From the NCBI GenBank assembly GCA_012656075.1, contig JAAKBF010000403.1, forward strand, positions 248,001-312,000: 64,000 nucleotides of DNA, given 5' to 3'. The notes beneath the pieces were generated by a model, which saw only the letters and a list, made by a program, of their open reading frames with translations, made no database searches and was not told the DNA's origin. The DNA comes from Phytophthora hibernalis. Its lineage: Eukaryota > Oomycota > Peronosporomycetes > Peronosporales > Peronosporaceae. Below are positions 20,830-30,275 of the stretch, in pieces (the stretch's first letter is position 1; the number at the start of each line of letters is the position of its first letter). Position numbers and translations under genes: made by a program.

Positions 20830-23800
20830 CTAGTTGCTGGAGCTCGATGAGACTGCTGTTTGGCTCACATGACCCCATTGCAGGATCGAGCTGCCAGAGT
20901 CGTCTGCGTGGGGCGTGACAGTGCCCAGCGGCATGTCCAGCGAAGGATCCGTCGCCGTTGTTGCCACAGGGGCGTCGGTGGTTTGTGGTGCATCCGTCGC
21001 TGACGAGGTCTCCGTCGCAGAAGACGATTCAGTTGTTGTAGCATCAGATGCATCCGTCGCGGAAGACGACTCCGTTGTTGTAGCATCCGGTGCATCCGTC
21101 GTCTCTTGCGTGGCTGCAGGAGCATCGCTACTGCCTGCGGTGGTGGATTGCTGGGTCACACTGTCGCCGGACAGCTCACCAACACCGAAGTTACCAGTGG
21201 CCGCCGAGACTTGAGCTGCAGCGGTCACCTTCGTCCCGCCGATCTGCGTCTTGAGCGTGCCAATCTGCTGGGTTGCGGCGTCTTCCGAGTTGCTAGCGAA
21301 TATTCCGCTGTCCGTAAGTACATTGACCTCGCAGTCGCGGCCGATGCTCGCTTTACAGTCTCCAGCAGCAACAGGCACGAAGATGCTTCCTTCCGGGTCG
21401 GGCTGGTTCGGAGTCTTGACGGAGTTAAAGTAGTTTCCTCAGCAAGGACATACCCACCGGTAGCCACATCGAAGGCGTGGCCGGCGTTATCATCGAAGTA
21501 GTTGTTGGCAGCGTGGACGACAGAAACGTCTCCAGCAGTACCTCCGATTTTCGGAGACCGACCCGAGGTCATGTGGACAAAGTTGCCCAGCAAACTCATC
21601 TCCGTCTTCTTACCCAGGATCATGAGTCCCCAATAATGGCGACCATCGCAGGACGAGGAGTACTTGGTATTGCCGTCGAAGTCGCAGTTACTGATCGTCA
21701 CACCCGAGGCGCCGCTGAAGTGGGTCACGACCATTTGACGCCCGATGCTAGAAACCTTCACGTGGTCAATCCATATCCCTGTAGGCACGGCATCATCGTC
21801 CCCACTAATACCGATGGCGTCTCCGCCCCAAACGACATGCGGGTTCAAGTTGGTGATGTGGATGTTCTGGATGATAACGTTGCTGCCCTTGATGATAATT
21901 CCCTTGCCGTTGAGTACGCCCTTGGTGCCTTCGCCGATGAGTGTCTTGTCGCTGCTGATGGACATCGGTGTGATGGCCGCCTTGTCGTACGTCACGTCCA
22001 TTATAGTACCATCACAGGTACTGAATTCTGTCTGGATTGTGTCTTGTCCTGCGAACCCGTTCTTCTTGGCAAGGCAGTCAAGGTTGTTTTTCCACGGCAA
22101 CCTTTTTCCGTCGTCGAACCTTCCGAATCAATGAAGTCGAACTCCTGCTTGAGAACAACAACGCGTGGTTCGGCGTCGCTGAGAAAGGTGCTTAGCTCCT
22201 CGAAGGTGGTCGGGTACACTGGTTCAGCATCGCCGCCGCCCGTGGTGCCCACCGCAAAACCGGTGGCAGAGCCTACAACGCTGGAACTGGTTGAAGTGCT
22301 GGTCTGTTCTTGACCTGATGCCGAAGAGGTTTCCGTTGATGGTGCCTCTGTCGTTGCTGGAGCGTTGGTTTGGTCTGATCCCGAAGAGGTTCCTGTTGAA
22401 GGTGCCTCTGTCGTTGCTGGAGTGTCAGCCTGGCCTGACCCCGAAGAGGTCGCCGTTGCTGGAGTGTCAGTCTCGTCTTGGCCTGATGCCGAAGAGGTTT
22501 CCTTTGATGGTGCCTCTGTAGTTGCTGGAGAGTCAGCCTGGCCTGATCCCGAAGAGGTTCCCGTTGATTGTGCCTCTGTCGCTGCCGGAGTGTCAGCCTG
22601 GCCTGATCCCGAAGAGGTTTCTGATGAAGGTTCCTCTGTCGTTGCTGGAGTGTCAGTCTCGTCTTGGCCTGATGCCGAAGAGGTTTCCGCTGAAGGTGCC
22701 TCTGTCGTTGCTGGAGCGTTGGTTTGGTCTGATCCCGAAGAGGTTTCTGTTGAAGGTGCCTCTGTCACTGCTGGAGTGTCAGCCTGGTTAGGACCCGATG
22801 CTGAAGAGGTTTCCGTTGAAGGTGCCTCCGTCGTTGCTGGAGTGTCGGTAGACGGTGATTGGGTTGTTGATGTTGGGGAGTCCGTTGTTTGTGAACCCGA
22901 GGCCGGCGATGCTGGAGTTTCTGTCGTCTCCGTCGATGCCGATCCCTGCGACACCGTTGCATCCGTTGTGGCTGAAGCGGACGAATCTGTCGTCGTTGCC
23001 GGAGCAGACGTTTCTTGTCCTACTTGGGTGGCTGCAGAGGAGTCTGTGCTCGTCGCCACAACACCACCCGAACCGCTCGACTGCGTAACACTGTTGCTTT
23101 CCAAGTCGCCGACGCCAAAGTTGCCACTCGCCAACGACAATTTCGAGGCACCCGTGACCGTGAACCCACCGATCTGCGTTTTGTACGTGCCGATCTGCGT
23201 CTTTGCCGCGTCTTCCAAATTGCTGCTGAAGGTACCGCTATCCATGAGCACGTTCAGCTCACAGTCGCGGCCAATGGTGGCTTGGCAGTCTCCGGCTGCA
23301 GCAGGCACAAAGAGGTTTCCATCCGGGTCAGGTTCATTTGGTTTTTACGGAATCGAAGTAGTTGCCTTCAGCCAGGACGTATCCCCGTTGCGATACGCTG
23401 AAAGCATGCCCAGTGTTGTCGTAGAAGTAGTTGTTAGCGGCGTGGACTGCGATGATGTTGTCATCCGAGCCTCCGATCTTGGGTGAACGTCCCGACATTC
23501 CGTGAATGGCATTTCCTACCATTGTCACCTCTGTCTTAGCACCCGTAACAATGAATCCCCAGTAGTGGTGTCCGTCACATGACGACGAGTACTTGGTGAT
23601 ACCGTCGAAGTCCGAGTTACTAATCGTGACGCCCAAAGCACCCGAGAAATTTATCACAATCATCTGCCTCCCCACACTGGTGACTTTGACATGGTCAATC
23701 CAAATACCTGTAGGGATAACATCATCGTCTCCGCTAATACCGATGGCGTCTCCACCCCACACAACGTGCGGATTCAGGTTCGTGATATGAATATTCTGCA

Positions 23801-24287
23801 CGATAACGTTGTTGCCTTTGATTTCGATACCCTTGCCCGTGAGCACGCCCCTGGTGCCTTCGCCGACGAGGGTCTTGTTGCTAGCAACCTTGAGTGGGGT
23901 CTTAGCTGCCTTGTCATACGTCAATTCGATCGTCGTGCCATCGCACGTGCTGAAAGACGTTGCAAGCGTATCTTGCCCCTCGAAGCCGTTTTTCTTGGCG
24001 AGGCAGTCAAGGTTGTTTTTGCCACGGCAGCCGTCTTCGGTGGTTGAGCCTTCCGAGTCGATGAAGTCAAATTCCTGCTTCAAGACAATCACACGAGGTT
24101 CTTCATCGCTGAGGAACGTCGAAAGCTCCTCGATGGTTGTGGGGTACACAGGCTTGGCATCGCCGCCGCCGGTGGTTCCGGCCGCAAAACCTGTTGGTGT
24201 GCCGGTGACGACTGAGGCTGCACTAGCGATGGAGTTCTGCCCCAGCACCATCGCAATAAGCGAACCCACGAGTACGAAGCTCAGCAT
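20830..24287 (-). CDS. two-domain PL1 lyase joined by mucin-like linker (frameshifted)
   Basis: Starting at 24287 with a signal peptide (MLSFVLVGSLIAMVLG), a first PL1 domain runs to about 23110 and contains WIDHVKV and SGRSPKIGG. It passes without stop into a Ser/Thr/Pro/Glu-rich linker of roughly 270 residues (23110-22290). A second PL1 domain without its own signal peptide follows, beginning TGFAVGTTGGG. The gene ends in a second Ser/Thr-rich tail at 20830. A single 435-codon open stretch (22001-23308) covers the C-terminal end of domain 1, the linker and the start of domain 2, so the fusion itself is seen directly. Three single-base frame breaks interrupt the rest: near 23325 (A run in VKT), near 22085 (GCRGK block) and near 21435 (LAEGN block). 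They could be pseudogene lesions or base-call errors. Mucin-like linkers usually carry O-glycans and hold domains extended at walls. Confidence 0.75.
22300..22860 (-). repeat. about nine tandem 60-bp repeats in the lyase linker
   Basis: The core CCGAAGAGGTTTCCGTTG recurs nine times at roughly 46-68-bp spacing, mostly 60 bp (near 22321, 22382, 22443, 22487, 22548, 22608, 22674, 22734, 22802). On the minus strand the unit encodes about 20 residues of the kind TPATTEAPSTETSSGSGQAD. Units differ by in-frame 6-bp gains such as DETD for AD, typical of slippage-driven copy changes. Confidence 0.8.
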
Positions 24288-24792
24288 GTTGCTCGTCTAA
24301 AGAGTTGGTTGTGGAGTCAACCCAGTAATGGACGTGGCGTACTTAAGGGAGGGGAGCAAAACGGGAAATGATTCTCTAGCGAGATCGACCGCGAAAGACT
24401 TTTTCGATCGAAAGTCCACGAGGCCCTCGTCGAGGGAGGGCAGCTTCTCGCCGAGATTTGCCTGTAGTAATGCGCATAGAATACTGTACCGGTACAGTCA
24501 AGACTCTTGACTCAAGAGTGTTGTTGTGACCGCCAGAGCTAACGCGTCTTGAGATAACGATTAAACTGTCCATCTCGACGTGATCGCGGCTGGAACTCAG
24601 GATCCGACTCCTCTACATTTGAACACGATTCGCTACATGTATCAGAATTACATATTTCCGACCACTCTGCTTGATCTACAATGTAGATCAAAAAATTGTA
24701 TTTAATACACATGTCATGTGTATTTTTTAATAAACTTATTAATCAATGATAATGTTATCTTTTGCAAGGAATTGCATTGCAGAGGGAACACC
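24288..24792. promoter_or_regulatory. upstream region of fused lyase with clustered perfect palindromes
   Basis: Holds five exact palindromes. They are 24483-24498 (ACTGTACC and complement), 24503-24519 (ACTCTTGA, centre C), 24634-24641 (TACATGTA), 24671-24691 (TTGATCTACA, centre A) and 24704-24724 (AATACACATG, centre T). No open frame. They lie 200-440 bp upstream of the lyase ATG and end just before the Copia-3 target site, so they may be dimeric regulator sites or footprints of small elements. Confidence 0.5.
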
Positions 24793-25156
24793 AAAAGGCT
24801 TTGGTCGGTTGATGGCAAAATGCAAAGTGATTGATTTAGGTCCTTAGTTCGCAAAACTCCTTGCTACCTCTAAGCCTACTGGATTCTCTACTGGATACAC
24901 TCTACTGGATTCTCTACCGGATACTGAGTTGCTTCAGCCAATCAGCGACTGCCACGTGGATGCCCATCTTGTACCCACAATCTTGTACCCACGTGTCCCG
25001 TAATCCCCGTAGCGTAAACAGCGTCCCATCATCAGTGTCCCGCGTCCCATCATCAGTGTCCCGTAAACACAGGAATGATTGCGGTCCCACTGAGTGAAGG
25101 TCATACCGGTATCCTACCGGTATACCGCAGCTGCCCGAGGCGCCTTCTTGACAACA
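24793..25156 (-). repeat. 3' LTR of Copia-3 (364 bp)
   Basis: Minus-strand reading begins TGTTGTCAAG and ends GCCTTTT, without the usual CA. It contains short internal duplications (GTCCCATCATCA twice, CTACTGGATTCTCTA twice) and ACCGGTAT palindromes, likely promoter/enhancer material. The gag-pol stop at 25114 lies inside this LTR. Confidence 0.95.
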
Positions 25157-28100
25157 CTCCCACTCGACTCGACAGCGATTGCACCTTGGATCCCGAGCTT
25201 GGTCCGGAGCACACTGAACTGCGTTGCAGGAATTGGCTTCGTCATCATGTCCGCCAGCATGTCCGTTGTCGACACATATTGTAGCACCACTTGATGTGCT
25301 TCCACCTTCTCACGCACGAAGTGGTAGCGAATGTCGATGTGCTTGGTGCGCTTGTGGAACTGCGGGTTCTTGGCCAACGCGATGGAGCCTTGGTTGTCCT
25401 CGTAGATCTTGACCGCTTCATCGCTTGCCATCTCGCCGAGCTCGCACAGGAACACCTTGAGCCACACTGCCTCTTGTGTCGCCTCCGATAGCGCCATGTA
25501 CTCGGCCTCCGTCGAAGACAGCGCCACCGTCCGCTGTTTCTTGCTTCTCCAGCTGATGCATCCGCCGTTCATCATGAACGCGTAGCCACTTGTACTCCGT
25601 CGAGACTCGATGTCGCCTGCCCAGTCCGCATCCGAATAGCCTTGAAGTCCATCGTGGCAGCTTGCTTGAAATTCGATGCCGTGCGTCTTGGTGCCTTGAA
25701 TGTACCTGAACACCCTCTTGAGCGCCTGCCAGTGTGTCGGGCACGGGTCCGCTGCAAACTGACTTAGCACTCCCACTGCAGCTGCCAGGTCCGGACGAGT
25801 GCCTACCATGAGGTACATGAGGCATCCCACTGCGTTCCGGTATGGCACGTTGACCATGGTCTCGTCGTGCTTGCAGCCACCTTCACACATGGCCTTCGTC
25901 AGCTTGAGACCCGGATCCTGTGGCGTCTTGACAGGGTTGCTCTTGTCCATGCTGAACTTCTGCAGGATGTCTTTGGCGAACTTGGTCTGCCGCATCGACA
26001 TCTTCCCAGCCACCACGTCTTGCTCGATCTCCATCCCGAGGAAGTACTTGAGCTGACCCATGTCCGTCATCTCGAAGCGGTGACTGAGCGCCTGCTTGGT
26101 GTCGAGGACCATCTTGTCACTGCTGCTGGCGAGGACCAAGTCGTCAACGTAGAGCGCCACGAAGATCATGTCTTGGCCGTCACGCTTCAAGTAGATGCAG
26201 TGGTCGGACTCGCACTTCTTGAACCCCAGCTTGAGCATGAAGTCGTCGATGGTCTGGTTCCACATGCGCGGCGACTGCTTCAGTCCGTACAGCGACCGCT
26301 TGAGCTTGCATACGTGGTCCGGGTGGTCTTCGTCCACATAGCCATCCGGCTGTGCCATGTAGATGTCTTCGTCCAGCACACCGTTGAGGAACGCAGTCTT
26401 GACATCCATCTGGTGCAGCTTGAGACCATACTTGGCAGCTAGACTCAGTACGATCCTGATCGACGTGAACTTGGCCACTGGTGCGAAGGTCTCGTCGTAG
26501 TCGATGCCGTACTTTTGCGAAAACCCCTTGGCCACCAGTCGCGCCTTGAACCGCTCGATCTCTCCAGCTTGGTTCTCCTTCACGCGAAACACCCATCTGC
26601 AGCCGATCGCCTTGCGTCCCTTCGGCAGTGGTACGACATCCCACGTGTCGTTCTTGAGCAGCGAGTCACACTCCGAGTCACACGCCTCCTTCCACTTGAC
26701 TGCGTCGCTGGATTCCATCGCCGACTTGAACGTGGTCGGCATTTCTCCCACTGAATCCACGACGTACGCAGCTTCGAAGTCTTGACTTTCTTGAGCCGCA
26801 GCCGACATCTCGTCCAGGGTCTGGTGTCGACTCTGCGACGCATACCGCTTGGCACTTGGAACCTCCGTGACTTCCTCCAGCGACTGCGTCCGCGGGTGTC
26901 GCTTGCTGCCGGGCTCGAAGTCTTCGTCCCGCGCAGCTTCTTCCTCTTCCTCTTCTTCGTTGTCGTCTTCATCCGACTGCGACGAATCATGATCCGTCGT
27001 CTCTTCATCTTGAATGACCACCACCTCCCTCTGATGGTAGTCACGCCTCCCACTGTCGAAGACGTCTTCCATAAATTGCGCGTCGCGGCTCACCAGCACG
27101 CGACTGCTCTCCAGTTCTTCGAATCGATACGCTTTCTCGTGCTCCGAGTACCCCAGGAACCGACAGCGCACCGACCGAGCGTCAAACTTGGTGCGCTTCG
27201 CCTTCGGTACGTGCACATACGCGTGGCAACCGAACACTTTCAGGTTCGCCAGCAGCGGTTTCTTGCCCGTCCAAACTTGGTGCGGAGACTTGTCGTGGCT
27301 GATGGCGCGTGTCGGACACCGATTACGGAGGAACGTAGCCGTCATCACCGCTTCACCCCAATACGTCTTGGGCAATCCGGCATGTTCCAGCATGCAGCGC
27401 GCACACTCCACCAACGTCCGGTTCATCCGCTCGGCGACTCCATTCAGCTGAGGCGTGTACGGCGGAGTGAACTTCTGCACGATACCACGGTCCGCACAGA
27501 ACTTGGCCATCGCGCCGGAAGTGTACTCGCCACCGTTGTCGCTCCGGAGTGTCTTCACGCGCTTGCCGGTCTGAGTTTCAGCAAACGCCACAAACTCCGC
27601 GAACTTGGTAGCCACCTCGGACTTGTTCCTCAGCAAATACACGACGCAGAAGTGCGACTTGTCATCGATGAACGTGACGAAGTAGCGCTTGCCCCCAAAC
27701 GTTGGCGTCTGCATGGGGCCGCACACATCGCTGTGAACCACCTCCAGCACGTGCTTCGCATGGTTCGGGGACGACTTCATGTAGCTCACTCGCGTTTGCT
27801 TGCCGAGTGCACACCCGGCGCACAGCTCCCACTGCTTCACCGACGTTATGTCGATGCCAACACCGTAGCTCTTCTTGACGATGGCGTCTAGACCGCCATG
27901 GCCAATGTGACCAAGTCGGAGGTGCCAGAGGTACGACGTGGTGTCCCCTTGGCAATCCTTCGAACTTGCCGCATTGGCCTCGTCAGGCATCATCGGAGTC
28001 ATGCACAGCTTGAACAGCCCTTTGCCCTCACGAGCGCCGAGCTGCCACTTGAGACCCTTGTTGTCCGCGAAGCACCCGTCGCTCTCGAAGGTGACTGGCC

Positions 28101-29253
28101 CGACGTCCTTGGTGAAGCGGCCGACCGAAAACAGGTTGCGCGACAGCTTCGGGATATGCCACACATTCGTGAGCACGCCCTTCTTCATGCCGCGCGGCGT
28201 CTTCATCGACATGACAATGTCGCCGGTCCCCACCGCCTGAACCACACCGTCGTCCGCGAGATGCACGTCCACCGGAGCCATCTTCTTGTAGTTCCTCATG
28301 TACTTGTTGGAACTCGTCATGTGCTGCGTCGCACCCGAGTCGACCAGCCACATGTCACACGACTTGGCGGTACTGCTCGTACGACCAACCGAGAAAAGGT
28401 AGTCGCCAGGATCTTCTTCGTCCTGCGCGACGTTCGCACGCTGCGACCGATATCGCTCAGCGTCGTTCTGGACCCGCGAGGGACACTCCGCGATCCAATG
28501 TCCTTGTTTGCCGCAGTTGTGGCACGCCCCGGTCTTCTTCACCGGTCGGCCCTTGCGCTTGTTGTTGTTGACCATGAACGCTTGACCTTGACCGTGCGCG
28601 GCTCCGTCGGCACCGCCACCTTGTTCCTTGCGCTTCATGTCCTCATGCAGCAGCCGAGACGTCACGAGTTCCCACGACAGCGAGTCGGCTCTCGACTCCA
28701 ACGCCGTGATCAGGAACTGGTACGACTCGCTCAGACTGCCCAGAAGCGTGATCACCAAGTCGTCCTCGCTGACCGGAGCGCCAACCGCGTCGAGCTGCTC
28801 CGCCAGCGTCTTGAGCTTGTTGATGTGCTCCAGCACATCGTCACCTTCCTCCATCATCGTCGTGAAGAAACGCCGACGAAGAAAGAGCTTGTTGGCCAAA
28901 CTCTTCTTCTCGAAGTGTCCTTCCAGTCTTGACCATGCATCATGCGCGTCCTTGGCCGAGCGAACCAGCGGCAGCTGCGAGTCCTCCATCGCGAGACAGA
29001 TGATCGCCAGCGCCTTACGCGACTTCCTCTTGAACGTCGCTTGATCCGCCGTGGTCGTGCAGTGCTCCAGCTTCACTTCCCCACTCGTCACTTCCCACAG
29101 TTCGCGCTCCTCGAGCACCATCTGCATCTTGAACTTCCACGTGTGGAAGTTGGTTCCGTTGAACTTGTTGATGCGGGCGGTCGTGGTCGGGGTGGCGTCC
29201 ATGGCGAAGGCGTAGTCGGGGTCTTGGGCAGGGAAGACGGGGCTTGGGCTCAT
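25114..29253 (-). CDS. Copia-3 gag-pol polyprotein (1379 aa)
   Basis: A single polyprotein for retrotransposition. The ATG at 29253 lies within the primer-binding site; the frame is open a further 22 codons into the 5' LTR, and an alternative start MDATPTTT lies 17 codons downstream. Domains in order: Copia gag (UBN2-type) about 20-220; CCHC knuckle CHNCGKQGHWIAEC at about 244-257; aspartic protease DSGATQHM with Asp about 305; and HHCC pre-integrase (HLRLGH...CAGC). The integrase core has D about 509, D about 572 and E about 608 (spacing D-D35E). An acidic linker follows, then RT with YVDD about 1035-1038, and RNase H from DADWAGD to the C-terminus. No stop or frameshift and all catalytic residues present. 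The last 14 codons come from the 3' LTR. Expressed as one frame, so Gag excess must be set by some other means. Confidence 0.95.
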   Translation of the reverse strand: MSPSPVFPAQDPDYAFAMDATPTTTARINKFNGTNFHTWKFKMQMVLEERELWEVTSGEVKLEHCTTTADQATFKRKSRKALAIICLAMEDSQLPLVRSAKDAHDAWSRLEGHFEKKSLANKLFLRRRFFTTMMEEGDDVLEHINKLKTLAEQLDAVGAPVSEDDLVITLLGSLSESYQFLITALESRADSLSWELVTSRLLHEDMKRKEQGGGADGAAHGQGQAFMVNNNKRKGRPVKKTGACHNCGKQGHWIAECPSRVQNDAERYRSQRANVAQDEEDPGDYLFSVGRTSSTAKSCDMWLVDSGATQHMTSSNKYMRNYKKMAPVDVHLADDGVVQAVGTGDIVMSMKTPRGMKKGVLTNVWHIPKLSRNLFSVGRFTKDVGPVTFESDGCFADNKGLKWQLGAREGKGLFKLCMTPMMPDEANAASSKDCQGDTTSYLWHLRLGHIGHGGLDAIVKKSYGVGIDITSVKQWELCAGCALGKQTRVSYMKSSPNHAKHVLEVVHSDVCGPMQTPTFGGKRYFVTFIDDKSHFCVVYLLRNKSEVATKFAEFVAFAETQTGKRVKTLRSDNGGEYTSGAMAKFCADRGIVQKFTPPYTPQLNGVAERMNRTLVECARCMLEHAGLPKTYWGEAVMTATFLRNRCPTRAISHDKSPHQVWTGKKPLLANLKVFGCHAYVHVPKAKRTKFDARSVRCRFLGYSEHEKAYRFEELESSRVLVSRDAQFMEDVFDSGRRDYHQREVVVIQDEETTDHDSSQSDEDDNEEEEEEEAARDEDFEPGSKRHPRTQSLEEVTEVPSAKRYASQSRHQTLDEMSAAAQESQDFEAAYVVDSVGEMPTTFKSAMESSDAVKWKEACDSECDSLLKNDTWDVVPLPKGRKAIGCRWVFRVKENQAGEIERFKARLVAKGFSQKYGIDYDETFAPVAKFTSIRIVLSLAAKYGLKLHQMDVKTAFLNGVLDEDIYMAQPDGYVDEDHPDHVCKLKRSLYGLKQSPRMWNQTIDDFMLKLGFKKCESDHCIYLKRDGQDMIFVALYVDDLVLASSSDKMVLDTKQALSHRFEMTDMGQLKYFLGMEIEQDVVAGKMSMRQTKFAKDILQKFSMDKSNPVKTPQDPGLKLTKAMCEGGCKHDETMVNVPYRNAVGCLMYLMVGTRPDLAAAVGVLSQFAADPCPTHWQALKRVFRYIQGTKTHGIEFQASCHDGLQGYSDADWAGDIESRRSTSGYAFMMNGGCISWRSKKQRTVALSSTEAEYMALSEATQEAVWLKVFLCELGEMASDEAVKIYEDNQGSIALAKNPQFHKRTKHIDIRYHFVREKVEAHQVVLQYVSTTDMLADMMTKPIPATQFSVLRTKLGIQGAIAVESSGSVVKKAPRAAAVYR

Positions 29254-29257
29254 AACC
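29246..29257 (-). promoter_or_regulatory. primer-binding site of Copia-3
   Basis: GGTTATGAGCCC directly follows the 5' LTR. It is identical to the Copia-2 site and similar to GGTTAACAGCC in Copia-1. It contains the gag-pol ATG. The priming tRNA was not identified. Confidence 0.65.
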
Positions 29258-29621
29258 AAAAGGCTTTGGTCGGTTGATGGCAAAATGCAAAGTGATTGAT
29301 TTAGGTCCTTAGTTCGCAAAACTCCTTGCTACCTCTAAGCCTACTGGATTCTCTACTGGATACACTCTACTGGATTCTCTACCGGATACTGAGTTGCTTC
29401 AGCCAATCAGCGACTGCCACGTGGATGCCCATCTTGTACCCACAATCTTGTACCCACGTGTCCCGTAATCCCCGTAGCGTAAACAGCGTCCCATCATCAG
29501 TGTCCCGCGTCCCATCATCAGTGTCCCGTAAACACAGGAATGATTGCGGTCCCACTGAGTGAAGGTCATACCGGTATCCTACCGGTATACCGCAGCTGCC
29601 CGAGGCGCCTTCTTGACAACA
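29258..29621 (-). repeat. 5' LTR of Copia-3 (364 bp)
   Basis: No difference from the copy at 24793-25156 was found on base-by-base reading. It is followed on the right by the ACACC target duplication. Confidence 0.95.
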
Positions 29622-29626
29622 ACACC

Positions 29627-30275
29627 AACCCCCGTGTACATGTAGTTTACAAACCAAAGTCATTTTTTCTCTCTAAAAGGGTGCACGGGCATATTTTTGT
29701 TACAGGCACTGCTGGTGCAAAACAAATTTCAAAAACACCTGGCATCGTCACCTCGTAGCGAAGTGTACAGCCAGTTGTGGATCACAAGTTGTATGACATG
29801 ACGAGTGTTCATGAATGCCGCCGATAAGGTGGTCCCGAAGGCTGAGCAAACTCGCAGCAAAAGTTTACAGCTAAGTTCATGTGTCGCTCGCCTAGCTTGC
29901 GCTGGTACCTGCTGCTATGATAGAACTGGGCCGATCGACGCGCTTCCAAACGAAAACGAACGAATGCGAACGTGTCATTGTTGATTTGACATTGGCTCGT
30001 ATACATGCATAATACTTGTTTACGAAAAATCAATTCAGAGCCGCACCTCTTTTATTACATACACCGAGATATGAGATATCCGATCGCTTAAAATTCAAAT
30101 CAATCAGTCATTCCTTAAATCATATCTTATCCCTGTGAAATCGCATTCAAATACCCTACTGCGGCTAATGAGAGGGACTTCTATAATACTTAGTACAATA
30201 GTACTGTAACGGATACTACAGTACACGTATACATGTTTATATAGTATATGATATACATGTACGCGGCGAATACGA
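29627..30275. other. intergenic, no gene
   Basis: AT-rich sequence between Copia-3 and the 3' end of the split lyase. It contains two TACATGTA palindromes (29637-29644, 30254-30261). No gene was recognised. Confidence 0.45.

Larger units (their letters stand above)
24793..29621 (-). mobile_element. intact, recent Ty1/copia retrotransposon (Copia-3)
   Basis: This 4829-bp element is bounded by two 364-bp LTRs that I found identical over their whole length when compared by eye. It is flanked by a 5-bp target duplication ACACC (24788-24792 and 29622-29626). It has a primer-binding site next to the 5' LTR and a purine tract (GAGTGGGAG) next to the 3' LTR, and contains one uninterrupted gag-pol frame. 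All parts needed for autonomous transposition appear present. It landed between the fused lyase and the inverted lyase. Identical LTRs mean insertion recent enough for no mutations to have accumulated, or gene conversion. Confidence 0.95.

Noticed and set aside
22365..23486. 373-codon plus-strand frame across the lyase linker
   Set aside because: It arises because the 60-bp repeat lacks stops on either strand; the translation is a periodic low-complexity string and no promoter was seen. Reported only as a property of the repeat.
26782..28932. Long plus-strand frames opposite Copia-3 gag-pol
   Set aside because: They are antisense shadows of a highly biased, clearly functional minus-strand polyprotein.
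24793..29626. Direct 364-bp repeats as CRISPR or satellite
   Set aside because: Position at both ends of a Copia internal region with target duplication shows they are LTRs.
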